Shown piece by piece: positions 1-8,504 of a stretch of 43,550 nt of DNA. Source of the stretch: Lachnospiraceae bacterium. GTDB lineage: Bacteria > Bacillota > Clostridia > Lachnospirales > Lachnospiraceae. Below the pieces are notes generated by a model that worked only from the letters and a program-made list of their open reading frames with translations, ran no database searches and was not told the DNA's origin. The stretch is from assembly GCA_024693545.1 (NCBI GenBank), contig JAILKT010000035.1:1-43550 (forward strand), given 5' to 3'. Position 1 is the stretch's first letter; every line of letters starts with the position of its first letter. Both the position numbers and the translations under genes were made by a program.

Positions 1-76
1 TCCTGAATTCAAGAGCAGACCGAACAAAGCGCATCCGCTATTTAAAGGCCTTGTAGAGGCAGCCCGGAATAAGTGA
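1..76 (+). CDS. pyrG: CTP synthase, C-terminal end (partial)
   Basis: An open frame enters from the left edge and stops with TGA at 74-76. The readable tail is about 25 residues and begins (H)PEFKSRPNKAHPLFKGL. This matches the end of the glutaminase domain of CTP synthase, where the catalytic His-Pro-Glu is followed by FKSRP and a PLFKGF-like segment. The first base of the window is the last base of the presumed His codon. CTP synthase makes CTP from UTP, ATP and glutamine in the cytoplasm. Its position just before purF and carAB fits a nucleotide-synthesis block. Only the tail is visible, so the call rests on a short but characteristic stretch. Confidence 0.8.
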   Translation, partial: PEFKSRPNKAHPLFKGLVEAARNK

Positions 77-104
77 ACGCTTCACTCTCGGCGAAATAGT
101 TGAG

Positions 105-160
105 AAAGACATGTTGAACCGAATAGGGAAGAAAAAGACATATTGAGCCAACCGGGGAAG
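105..160. repeat. Imperfect 27-bp tandem repeat in the purF leader
   Basis: Two copies, 105-131 and 134-160, both starting AAAGACAT and ending GGGAAG, agree at 21 of 27 positions. They lie between the pyrG stop and the purF start. A GGGGAAGAGG stretch at the end of the second copy resembles a ribosome binding site but sits only 3 bases before an ATG at 164, so it is unlikely to be the main start. The function is unknown. Confidence 0.55.
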
Positions 161-229
161 AGGATGACACAGCAGAAAGCAAATAAGCTTCCCGTGCGGG
201 ACGGGAACATGAGGAAGGAAAACGGATAT

Positions 230-1660
230 ATGAGCAATATACATGAGGAATGTGGTGTGTTCGGACTTATGGCGCCGGAGCCGATCGATGCGGCGGGTCT
301 TGTTTATTACGGGCTTTATGCTCTTCAGCACAGAGGTCAGGAAAGCTGCGGTATCGTTGTAAACGATGACGGGCTCTTTACGTCACATAAGGACCTTGGG
401 CTTGTCGGTGAGGTATTCCAAAAGGAGATCCTTTCGTCGTTTCCCACGGGAACGATAGCCGTCGGTCATACAAGGTACGGAACAACGGGAGGGACTAACC
501 GGAACAATTGTCAGCCGATAGAAGTCAATCATCAGAAGGGCAGAATGGCGATCGCACATAACGGAAATCTTTCGAATGCGGCAGACCTGCGAAGTGAACT
601 GGAGCTATCCGGAGCAATTTTTCATACAACAAGCGATACGGAAACAATCGCATACATAGTTACAAGGGAGCGTCTTAATGCGCCTTCGATCGAAGAGGCC
701 TTAAGTCGTGCGATGAACAAACTCGAAGGAGCATATTCGTTGATACTTATGTCACCTCAGAAGATTATCGCAGCACGTGATCCCTTCGGGTTCAGGCCCC
801 TTTGCTACGGTCAGAGAGAGGACGGAACTTATTGCATCGCTTCCGAGAGCTGTGCGCTTCGTGCGGTCGGAGCAAAGTTCATCAGGGATATCGAACCCGG
901 GGAGATAGTTGTTTTCTCGAAGAACACAGTTATATCGAGAAGGGAGCATTGCGGAGAAAAACCGAGAAAACTCTGCATCTTTGAATATATATATTTTGCA
1001 CGCCCCGATTCGGTCATCGACGGAGTTGCTGTCCATGCATCGCGTAACAGGGCGGGAGAGATCCTTGCCAAAAGCCATCCCGTGGAGGCGGATATAGTTA
1101 TCGGTGTGCCCGATTCGGGACTCGACGCGGCACTCGGCTACAGCAGATTTTCGGGAATTCCGTACGGGATCGGTCTTATAAAGAATAAATATATCGGAAG
1201 GACCTTTATTGCACCCGGAAACAGGACAGATCAGGTTCGCATAAAGCTTTCGGCGGTTGAAGAGGAAGTCAGGGGCAAGAGGGTGATCCTTGTCGATGAC
1301 TCTATAGTCCGCGGAACGACGAGCGGACAGATCGTAAAACTTCTGCGTGATGCGGGCGCAAAGGAAATACATATGCGTATTTCATCGCCGCCCTTCGTGT
1401 CTCCGTGTTATTACGGAACGGACATTGATTCGAAGGATAACCTGATCGCGTGCAAGTACACGATCCCGGAGATCGCAGAGCTTATCGGAGCAGATTCACT
1501 CGGATTTTTGCCCCTTGAAGAACTGAAAGGCCTGACGGGAAATACGGAGTATTGCAGTTCGTGCTTTGACGGAGTTTATCCAACCGAAATACCGTCAGAT
1601 GTGAGGAAGGACCGTTTTGAAAGGCGCTTGTCCGAGGCTCTTGCCGAAAACGAAAAGTAA
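230..1660 (+). CDS. purF: Amidophosphoribosyltransferase
   Basis: Catalyses the first committed step of purine synthesis, PRPP plus glutamine to phosphoribosylamine, in the cytoplasm. The ATG at 230 is chosen because AGGAAGG (212-218) precedes it and because it leaves a 7-residue propeptide (MSNIHEE) before the catalytic Cys8 of CGVFG, as in processed clostridial and bacillar PurF. Longer in-frame starts (TTG 143, ATG 164, ATG 209) have poorer sites. The Ntn-type glutaminase domain shows HRGQES, HTRYGTTGG and NGNL. The phosphoribosyltransferase domain carries the PRPP loop ILVDDSIVRGTTS at about 352-364. Cys249, Cys393 and the pair Cys442-x2-Cys445 are the likely [4Fe-4S] ligands, so this is the oxygen-sensitive, propeptide-bearing type. 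The length (476 aa) is normal. Confidence 0.97.
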   Translation: MSNIHEECGVFGLMAPEPIDAAGLVYYGLYALQHRGQESCGIVVNDDGLFTSHKDLGLVGEVFQKEILSSFPTGTIAVGHTRYGTTGGTNRNNCQPIEVNHQKGRMAIAHNGNLSNAADLRSELELSGAIFHTTSDTETIAYIVTRERLNAPSIEEALSRAMNKLEGAYSLILMSPQKIIAARDPFGFRPLCYGQREDGTYCIASESCALRAVGAKFIRDIEPGEIVVFSKNTVISRREHCGEKPRKLCIFEYIYFARPDSVIDGVAVHASRNRAGEILAKSHPVEADIVIGVPDSGLDAALGYSRFSGIPYGIGLIKNKYIGRTFIAPGNRTDQVRIKLSAVEEEVRGKRVILVDDSIVRGTTSGQIVKLLRDAGAKEIHMRISSPPFVSPCYYGTDIDSKDNLIACKYTIPEIAELIGADSLGFLPLEELKGLTGNTEYCSSCFDGVYPTEIPSDVRKDRFERRLSEALAENEK

Positions 1661-1690
1661 AAAGAGCAAAAGATAAAGCAGCAGCGCTAA

Positions 1691-1774
1691 AAGGCAAAAC
1701 AACAGAGTAAAGTAGAAAACCGGGTGACACCTTGGGGACGGGGGTAGGGTGTCATCCAAGGCAAAACAACAGAG
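1691..1774. repeat. 17-bp direct repeats flanking a palindromic element
   Basis: AAGGCAAAACAACAGAG occurs exactly at 1691-1707 and 1758-1774 in the purF-carA spacer. The 50 bases between them contain a hairpin (1722-1757). The layout resembles a small insertion between duplicated target sequence, but it could also be tandem duplication of the spacer. No transposase is nearby. Confidence 0.7.
1722..1757. other. REP-like palindrome in the purF-carA spacer
   Basis: GGGTGACACC (1722-1731) pairs with GGTGTCATCC (1748-1757) over 10 base pairs with one G-T pair. The 16-base loop contains TTGGGGACGG. No T-run follows, so it is not a classical terminator. GGTGACACC next to GGGGACGG resembles short dispersed palindromes seen in many bacterial genomes; that resemblance is from memory and untested here. 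Confidence 0.55.
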
Positions 1775-1815
1775 CGGAAAAGTCAAAGTGAAAACAACGA
1801 CAAGGAGAGAAAATC

Positions 1816-2901
1816 ATGACAGGCAGACAAAAAGCCAGGATCATATCCGAAGACGGGGCGGTATTTAACGGCAGTTTCTTCGGCGCCGAAAAGGACAAGG
1901 TCCTGGAGCTTGTGTTCAATACATCTATGGTCGGGTACCAGGAAATACTTTCCGATCCGTCTTATACGGATCAGGCGGTTGTCATGACATATCCGCTTAT
2001 AGGCAATTACGGCATGGCACGGGATGACTACGAAGCGCGGAAGCCGTCGATAGGCGCAATGATCGTTCACGAATACAACGATGAGCCCTCAAATTTCAGG
2101 TCGGAGAGAACTCTTGCGGATGTAATGAAGGAATATGACATAACCGGGGTATGTGATGTCGATACAAGGAGCCTGAATCGCATGATCCGCGACAGGGGAA
2201 GCCGGCGGGCGCTCATAACGGGGAATGAAGAGCTTTCTGTCGAAGACGCGGTGGAGATCGTGCGCTCTGCCGAGGTGCCTCGCGATGCTGTTGCACGTGT
2301 AAGCTGCAGGGAAATAAGAGAGTTTGTCCCCGCAAAACAGAAATTCAGTGTGGTCGCAATAGACTGCGGAATGAAGGAAAACATAGCAAGGTCGCTTGTC
2401 GAACGCTCATGTCACGTTAATATAGTTCCATGGAACACGTCATATGAAAACATAAAAGCCATGAGACCCGACGGGCTCTTCATTTCAAACGGACCGGGGG
2501 ACCCCAGGGATGTAGCGCCGACGATAAATACAGTCAAAAAATTTTTGGGTGAGATCCCCGTATTCGGGATATGTCTCGGCCATCAGATAATTTCGCTGGC
2601 GTACGGTGCGGAGATATATAAGCTCAAATTCGGTCACAGAGGAGGCAATCATCCGGTTAAGGAGCTCGCGACAGGAAAGATAGAGATCACATCACAGAAT
2701 CATTCATATGCGGTGGATCCGGAAAGCCTTAAATCCACTCCGCTTTCGGCAGAGAGAATAAATATACTCGACAATACGATAGAAGGTGTGGGATGCGGGC
2801 GTGACAGGGCCTTCAGCGTACAGTACCATCCCGAAAGCGCACCGGGACCGAGAGACAGCGGATTTCTTTTTGACAGGTTCCTCGCAATGATGGAGAAATA
2901 A
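1816..2901 (+). CDS. carA: Carbamoyl-phosphate synthase, small (glutaminase) subunit
   Basis: Supplies ammonia from glutamine to CarB for carbamoyl phosphate, the shared precursor of pyrimidines and arginine. The ATG at 1816 follows AAGGAG (1802-1807) by 8 bases. The N-terminal CPSase small-chain domain shows the NTSMVGYQEILSDPSY signature. The class I glutaminase domain has SNGPGDPRD, the nucleophile Cys253 in FGICLGHQ, and the His338/Glu340 pair in QYHPES. The length (361 aa) is usual. It lies 108 bases before carB on the same strand, so one transcript is likely. No PyrR-type attenuator or arginine box was recognised in front of it. Confidence 0.96.
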   Translation: MTGRQKARIISEDGAVFNGSFFGAEKDKVLELVFNTSMVGYQEILSDPSYTDQAVVMTYPLIGNYGMARDDYEARKPSIGAMIVHEYNDEPSNFRSERTLADVMKEYDITGVCDVDTRSLNRMIRDRGSRRALITGNEELSVEDAVEIVRSAEVPRDAVARVSCREIREFVPAKQKFSVVAIDCGMKENIARSLVERSCHVNIVPWNTSYENIKAMRPDGLFISNGPGDPRDVAPTINTVKKFLGEIPVFGICLGHQIISLAYGAEIYKLKFGHRGGNHPVKELATGKIEITSQNHSYAVDPESLKSTPLSAERINILDNTIEGVGCGRDRAFSVQYHPESAPGPRDSGFLFDRFLAMMEK

Positions 2902-2916
2902 GGTTTTCGCAAATGA

Positions 2917-2970
2917 GACCGGCAGAAGAACCGGGAAGCAATGACGGCACGGATGAACCGTGGATGACTA
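2917..2970. repeat. Short-period degenerate repeat in the carB leader
   Basis: Between carA and carB, ACCG/ACGG-led units recur at 2918, 2930, 2944 and 2957, spaced 12-14 bases. The end of this stretch, AACCGTGGATGACTAGC, differs at only three positions from AACCGCGGATGACTGCC in the leader of the dCMP deaminase gene. The pattern is weak and could be chance composition. Confidence 0.3.
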
Positions 2971-3009
2971 GCATGTGCCGAAGACACATGTTGAAGGAGA
3001 AATAAAGAC

Positions 3010-6000
3010 ATGCCGAAGAGGACAGATATTAAAAAGGTTTTGGTCATAGGTTCGGGACCGATCGTTATCGGTCAGGCTGCGGAATTTGACTATGCGGGAA
3101 CGCAGGCCTGCCTTGCACTCAAGGAAGAGGGCTACGAAGTCGTGCTTTGCAACTCGAATCCCGCAACGATAATGACGGATACCGGTGTGGCACACAAGGT
3201 CTATATGGAGCCGCTGACCCTTGAATATATAGCAAAGATCATACGTCATGAGCGTCCCGATGCAATACTTCCGGGTATCGGGGGACAGACGGGACTCAAT
3301 CTCGCAATGCAGCTTGAGAAAAAGGGAATACTTGCGGAGTGCCGTGTAGAGCTGCTCGGAACAAGCAGCGCCTCTATCGAGAAGGCGGAGGACAGAGAGC
3401 TTTTTAAGGAACTCTGCAGAGAACTCGGTGAACCCGTACTTCCTTCGGATGTGGCACACAGTGAGGAAGAAGGACTTGGGATCGCGCATGAAATAGGGTA
3501 TCCCGTTGTACTCAGACCTGCTTTTACGCTCGGAGGAACCGGCGGCGGATTTGCGGGAAATGACGAAGAACTGACGGCGGTAATAAAGAATGCGCTGGAG
3601 CTTTCACCTGTTCATGAAGTCCTTATCGAAAAGAGTGTGAAGGGCTATAAGGAAATCGAATATGAGGTGATGCGTGATAAAAACGATACTGCGATCACCG
3701 TCTGCAATATGGAGAATCTTGACCCCGTCGGGATACATACGGGAGATTCGATAGTTGTCTGCCCGTCGCAGACACTGACAAATAAAGAGTATCAGATGCT
3801 CAGGGACAGTGCCTTGAAGATCATCCGCGCACTTAAGATCGAAGGCGGATGTAACGTCCAGTTTGCGCTCGATCCGAACTCGATGTCCTACTTTCTCATC
3901 GAAGTCAATCCGAGAGTGTCGCGATCCTCAGCGCTTGCATCAAAGGCCAGCGGATATCCGATAGCGAGAGTTTCGGCGAAGATAGGGATCGGTATGACTC
4001 TTGACGAAATAATGCTGGCAAATACACCGGCTTCTTTCGAGCCGGCTCTCGATTATGTTGTTTCAAAACTTCCGAGATTCCCCTTTGACAAATTCGCGGA
4101 TGCCAGCAATTCCCTTTCAACGCAGATGAAAGCGACGGGAGAGGTCATGAGCGTCGGAAGGACTTTTGAGGAAAGCTTCCTGAAGGGGATCCGTTCGCTT
4201 GAAACGGGCGTTTATCATCTCGCGATGAGTAAGTTTGACAACTGGGACAGGAAAAAGCTTATCGATTATATAGCGATAGGGACGGATGACAGGATATATG
4301 CGATCGCTCAGCTGTTCAGGATAAGCGCCGATCCGGAGGCTGCGGTCGGAGAGATCGCACAGGCAACGTCGATCGACCGTTTCTTCATCCGAAAGATGAG
4401 AAACATAGTTGAGGAAGAGACGCGCCTCAGGCATATGGGCGTAAAAGGTGATGATCCGCAGGCGCTTGCGGGGGCAAAGAAGATGGGATTTTCGGACCGC
4501 GAGATCGCAAAGCTGTGGAACATAAGCGAGCCTGATGTTTTTGCGATGAGAAAGAAGTACGGGATCATGCCGGTCTATAAGATGATCGATACATGTGCAT
4601 CCGAATTTGACAGCTATGTTCCTTATTTCTATTCAACCTACGGTATCAATTACGCCTATGCCGGAAATTATACTAAACACGGCGATACGTTCGGGTGTTT
4701 TGAAGGTGAGAATGAATCGCGCGTTTCGGACAGAAAGAAGATAGTGGTTCTCGGTTCGGGACCCATACGTATAGGACAGGGAGTAGAATTCGATTATTCG
4801 ACGGTTCATGCCGTGAAGACGATCAGGGATGCCGGCTTTGAGGCCATAATCATCAACAATAATCCCGAAACGGTCTCTACGGACTACACATGTTCGGACA
4901 AGCTTTATTTTGAGCCGCTGTGCACAGAGGACGTTATGAATATCCTTGAACTTGAGCAGCCTGAAGGGGTTATCGTCACACTCGGAGGTCAGACCGCCAT
5001 TAATCTCGCGGAGCCTCTTTCCGAGCGCGGAGTGAGGATCATAGGTACAGACTGCGAGGCAATAGACAGGGCGGAGAACAGGGATTCGTTTGAAAAACTT
5101 CTGCTCAGGCTTTCCATCCCTCAGCCTGAGGGACGGGCGGTCACAAGCATCGAGGAAGGGATCGGGGCTGCAAAAGAGATCGGATATCCGGTGCTTGTAC
5201 GGCCGAGTTTTGTTCTCGGAGGTCGTGCGATGCAGATCGTCGCGAAAGAAGAGTCGATGTGGGAATATCTGAAAAATGCCGTTGCCGTCGATGAGGACAA
5301 GCCCGTTCTTGTTGACCGCTATATAAGGGGAAAAGAAGTTGAGGTTGACGCTGTCTGTGACGGTGAGCATGTGTTTGTTCCCGGGATCATGGAGCTTGTT
5401 GAAAGAACGGGGGTACACTCGGGAGATTCGATCAGTGTTTATCCCCCGACGGGACTTTCGGAGAAGGTCAGGGAAACAATACTCGATTATACGGAAAAGC
5501 TGGGGCTCGGCATCGGGATAAAAGGACTTTTTAATATTCAGTTTATTGTGGATAAGGAAGAAAGGGTATATATCATCGAGGTCAATCCTCGTTCTTCAAG
5601 AACCGTACCGTTCCTGTCGAAGGCCACCGGATACAGCCTTGCCGACATAGGTACGCTCGTCATGCTCGGAAGAACGCTCAGGGAGCAGGGTATCACCGAG
5701 AGATATCCGAAGGAACGGTCGAGATATTATGTCAAGGTACCCGCATTTTCCTTCTCGAAGCTTGCCGGGATGGACGCCTATCTTTCGCCCGAGATGAAAT
5801 CGACGGGCGAGGCGATCGGATATGACAGGAAACTTCACCGCGCGGCATACAAGGCGCTGATAGCGTCGGGTTTAAAACTTAAAAATTACGGAACACTGCT
5901 CGTCAGTGTTGCCGATGAAGATAAAGAAGAGGTTGTGCCGATAGTACGCAGATTCTATGATATGGGCTTTAATATCGAAGCAACCACCCTGACCGGAGAG

Positions 6001-6276
6001 GTGCTCAGGGAGCATGGAATAAAAACGAGGATACTCGGAAAACCGAGTGAAGGAAAGAGCGAAGTGCTCGATTCGATCAGGGCCGGATATGTCAGCTATG
6101 TGATCAACACGAGAGCCGTTCTTTCGGGGATCCATTACGGAGACGGTGTCGCTATCAGAAAATGTGCGGCTCAAAACAACATCACCATGCTTACTTCACT
6201 CGACACGGCAAAGATGGTGCTTGATGTTCTGGAAGAACTCACGTTGAAGGTTTCGACTATTGATGAAACGGACTGA
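3010..6276 (+). CDS. carB: Carbamoyl-phosphate synthase, large subunit
   Basis: Makes carbamoyl phosphate from bicarbonate, ammonia and two ATP together with CarA. The ATG at 3010 follows AAGGAGA (2994-3000) with 9 bases of spacing. The 1088 residues contain the expected two homologous ATP-grasp halves. The first begins VLVIGSGPIVIGQAAEFDY and the second, near residue 580, IVVLGSGPIRIGQGVEFDY. Each half carries the PRVSRSSA or PRSSRTVP segment after the metal-binding EVN. The final roughly 150 residues form the MGS-like allosteric domain, ending in the NITMLTSLDTAKMV region. Nothing is missing, and the length is standard. Regulation by UMP or ornithine cannot be read from the sequence. Confidence 0.97.
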   Translation: MPKRTDIKKVLVIGSGPIVIGQAAEFDYAGTQACLALKEEGYEVVLCNSNPATIMTDTGVAHKVYMEPLTLEYIAKIIRHERPDAILPGIGGQTGLNLAMQLEKKGILAECRVELLGTSSASIEKAEDRELFKELCRELGEPVLPSDVAHSEEEGLGIAHEIGYPVVLRPAFTLGGTGGGFAGNDEELTAVIKNALELSPVHEVLIEKSVKGYKEIEYEVMRDKNDTAITVCNMENLDPVGIHTGDSIVVCPSQTLTNKEYQMLRDSALKIIRALKIEGGCNVQFALDPNSMSYFLIEVNPRVSRSSALASKASGYPIARVSAKIGIGMTLDEIMLANTPASFEPALDYVVSKLPRFPFDKFADASNSLSTQMKATGEVMSVGRTFEESFLKGIRSLETGVYHLAMSKFDNWDRKKLIDYIAIGTDDRIYAIAQLFRISADPEAAVGEIAQATSIDRFFIRKMRNIVEEETRLRHMGVKGDDPQALAGAKKMGFSDREIAKLWNISEPDVFAMRKKYGIMPVYKMIDTCASEFDSYVPYFYSTYGINYAYAGNYTKHGDTFGCFEGENESRVSDRKKIVVLGSGPIRIGQGVEFDYSTVHAVKTIRDAGFEAIIINNNPETVSTDYTCSDKLYFEPLCTEDVMNILELEQPEGVIVTLGGQTAINLAEPLSERGVRIIGTDCEAIDRAENRDSFEKLLLRLSIPQPEGRAVTSIEEGIGAAKEIGYPVLVRPSFVLGGRAMQIVAKEESMWEYLKNAVAVDEDKPVLVDRYIRGKEVEVDAVCDGEHVFVPGIMELVERTGVHSGDSISVYPPTGLSEKVRETILDYTEKLGLGIGIKGLFNIQFIVDKEERVYIIEVNPRSSRTVPFLSKATGYSLADIGTLVMLGRTLREQGITERYPKERSRYYVKVPAFSFSKLAGMDAYLSPEMKSTGEAIGYDRKLHRAAYKALIASGLKLKNYGTLLVSVADEDKEEVVPIVRRFYDMGFNIEATTLTGEVLREHGIKTRILGKPSEGKSEVLDSIRAGYVSYVINTRAVLSGIHYGDGVAIRKCAAQNNITMLTSLDTAKMVLDVLEELTLKVSTIDETD

Positions 6277-6315
6277 AAGACGGCGACCGCGAAAAGGTAA
6301 TGAGAGGAGGACAAT

Positions 6316-7107
6316 ATGCACTTTACAAAAATGCACGGGCTTGGAAATGATTATTTGTATGTTTACGGAGACGTTCCGAGTGATATTGAAGATCTTTCGA
6401 GGAAAATGTCCGACAGACATTTCGGGGCGGGTTCGGACGGAATGATATACATAGGTCCCTCGGAACTTGCGGATTTCAGAATGAGAATATTTAACGCCGA
6501 CGGAAGCGAGGCAAAGATGTGCGGAAACGGTATACGCTGCGTCGGGAAATATGTATATGACAAGGGTTATACGGAGAAGAGACGACTTACGGTTGAGACG
6601 CTTTCGGGAGTTAAGACTCTTGAGCTTGAGACGTCAAACGGACGTGTAAGAACAGTTACCGTTGATATGGGAACTGTTACGGTCGGAAAGACGGAAGAGA
6701 TCGAAGTACTCGGACAGAAGATAAAGTATATCCCCGTAAATGTCGGCAACCCGCACGCGGTTGTTTTTACGGATGACGCCGAGAATGCACCGCTTACAAG
6801 CATTGGCGCCGCCATGGAAAAAAACGAAAGATTTCCGGGGGGAACAAATGTTGAATTTGTCGAGCAGACCGGACCGGGCAGAATAAGGATGCGGGTTTGG
6901 GAGAGAGGCAGCGGGATCACGATGGCATGCGGAACGGGCGCATGTGCAAGTGCGGCAGCGGTTGTCAGCCGGGGAATGTGTACGTTTTCCGAGCCTGTTA
7001 CCGTGCAGCTCGACGGCGGAGCATTGAAGATCACTGTCGAGCCCGATATGAGCGTAAAAATGACAGGACCCGCATCTACAGTTTACGAAGGAGAAGTGGT
7101 TACATGA
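6316..7107 (+). CDS. dapF: Diaminopimelate epimerase
   Basis: Converts LL-diaminopimelate to meso-diaminopimelate, used for peptidoglycan cross-links and lysine. The ATG at 6316 is preceded by a perfect AGGAGG (6305-6310). The N-terminus MHFTKMHGLGNDY is typical. The two catalytic cysteines are Cys69 in MCGNGIRC and Cys205 in MACGTGAC, one in each pseudo-symmetric half, so the cofactor-free racemase site is complete. The length (263 aa) is slightly short but normal. Its stop codon overlaps the dapL start (ATGA), implying translational coupling with the preceding enzyme of the same pathway. Confidence 0.96.
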   Translation: MHFTKMHGLGNDYLYVYGDVPSDIEDLSRKMSDRHFGAGSDGMIYIGPSELADFRMRIFNADGSEAKMCGNGIRCVGKYVYDKGYTEKRRLTVETLSGVKTLELETSNGRVRTVTVDMGTVTVGKTEEIEVLGQKIKYIPVNVGNPHAVVFTDDAENAPLTSIGAAMEKNERFPGGTNVEFVEQTGPGRIRMRVWERGSGITMACGTGACASAAAVVSRGMCTFSEPVTVQLDGGALKITVEPDMSVKMTGPASTVYEGEVVT

Positions 7108-8297
7108 ACAAGCCGAATATGCATTATGCAGAACTGAAGGATTCTTATCTTTTTTATAATATTTCGCAGAAGATCAAGGCGTATCTTGCCGGGCACGAAG
7201 GTACGCACCTGTACCGTATGGGGATCGGAGATGTTTCACGTCCCCTTTGCGATGAGGTGATCAAGGCTCTTCATGCGGCGGTTGACGATCAGGCACGTGC
7301 GGAAAGCTTTCACGGCTATATGCCGGAGCCCGGCGCACCCTTCCTCAGGGAGACGATAGCGGGTTATTACCGGTCAAGGGGGATCGGCCTCGCAGATGAC
7401 GAAGTGTTTGTATCAAGCGGTGCGAGTGATGAACTCGGGGATATACTCGATCTTTTTGCGGTGGAGAACAGTGCGCTTGTTATAGAGCCGGCATATCCCG
7501 CATATGTGGATGCAAATATCATCGCCGGCAGAAAGATAGTCCATCTTCCCTCGGGGCGCAGCGACGGATTTTTGCCTTCGCCTTCGAAGGCTGCCGTGGC
7601 CGATATCATATACATTTGCTCGCCCAACAATCCCACTGGTGCGGTGTTTGATAAAAAGCAGCTGAAAGAGTGGGTTGATTTCGCGAACGAAAACGGCTCT
7701 GTCATTCTTTTTGACGCCGCCTATGAAGCATTTATCGAAGACGACGATCTTCCGCGCAGTATTTTTGAGATTGAGGGAGCACGTACATGTGCGATCGAGA
7801 TATGTTCACTTTCAAAAACTGCCGGCTTTACGGGAACAAGACTCGGATACACCGTGATCCCGAAGGATCTTGTCAGGGGCGGACTGTGCTTTAACGATAT
7901 GTGGGTGCGAAACAGAACAACAAAGACGAACGGCGTATCCTATATCATTCAGCGCGGCGGAATGGCTGTTTTTACAGATGAAGGCCGTCGGCAGATCATG
8001 GAGAATATCAGGTATTACAAGAACAATGCGAAGATTCTCACGGATGCTCTCGATGAACTCGGAATATGGTATACGGGAGGGAAGAATGCACCCTATGTGT
8101 GGATGCAGTGCCCGAACGGGCTCAAGAGTTGGGAACTTTTTGATCTGCTGCTCAATAAAGCGCAGATAGTCGGAACACCGGGAGCGGGCTTCGGCGCATG
8201 CGGAGAGGGATATTTCCGTTTCTCTTCCTTCGGAAGTGTGGAGGATACCACGGAAGCGGCAAGAAGACTCAAAGAATTGTTCGGGGAAAAACGCTGA
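7104..8297 (+). CDS. dapL: LL-diaminopimelate aminotransferase
   Basis: A PLP-dependent class I/II aminotransferase that makes LL-diaminopimelate directly from tetrahydrodipicolinate and glutamate, bypassing the succinylase and acetylase routes. The ATG at 7104 overlaps the dapF stop by 4 bases and has AAGGAG at 7088-7093. An open frame reaching back to 6897 lies inside dapF and is not used. DapL signatures include LYRMGIGDVSRPL near the N-terminus, ESFHGYMPEPG, and the PLP-lysine segment SLSKTAGFTGTRLGYT with Lys238 as probable Schiff base. The length is 397 aa. Pairing with dapF supports the DapL assignment over a generic aspartate aminotransferase. Confidence 0.92.
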   Translation: MNKPNMHYAELKDSYLFYNISQKIKAYLAGHEGTHLYRMGIGDVSRPLCDEVIKALHAAVDDQARAESFHGYMPEPGAPFLRETIAGYYRSRGIGLADDEVFVSSGASDELGDILDLFAVENSALVIEPAYPAYVDANIIAGRKIVHLPSGRSDGFLPSPSKAAVADIIYICSPNNPTGAVFDKKQLKEWVDFANENGSVILFDAAYEAFIEDDDLPRSIFEIEGARTCAIEICSLSKTAGFTGTRLGYTVIPKDLVRGGLCFNDMWVRNRTTKTNGVSYIIQRGGMAVFTDEGRRQIMENIRYYKNNAKILTDALDELGIWYTGGKNAPYVWMQCPNGLKSWELFDLLLNKAQIVGTPGAGFGACGEGYFRFSSFGSVEDTTEAARRLKELFGEKR

Positions 8298-8384
8298 AAA
8301 ATGTTCACGAACTTCGAAAATCGATATAATGACAAAAAAATGAAGCAACTCGACAAGAAAAGAATAGAAGTTATCTTGGGGAAA

Positions 8385-8393
8385 TGTTATAAT
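8385..8393 (+). promoter_or_regulatory. Candidate extended -10 promoter for the Gfo/Idh gene
   Basis: TGTTATAAT (TGn plus TATAAT, the hexamer at 8388-8393) lies in the 207-base gap after dapL. No good -35 is seen, which is acceptable for an extended -10 promoter. A second TATAAT at 8325-8330 is a weaker alternative. Confidence 0.4.
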
Positions 8394-8476
8394 TACCAAA
8401 ATAACTTCTTTTTTTTATCTAATCCGAGGAACCCGATACACAAAGTCATGTTTTATACAGTAAATGATGCGTTTTT

Positions 8477-8490
8477 TGAAAACGCTTCCA
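8477..8490 (+). promoter_or_regulatory. Candidate CcpA (cre) operator
   Basis: TGAAAACGCTTCCA fits the Firmicutes cre consensus TGWAANCGNTNWCA with one mismatch. It lies 15 bases before the start of the Gfo/Idh oxidoreductase and downstream of the candidate promoter, where CcpA binding usually blocks transcription. Confidence 0.45.
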
Positions 8491-8504
8491 TAGGAGGACT
8501 GATT

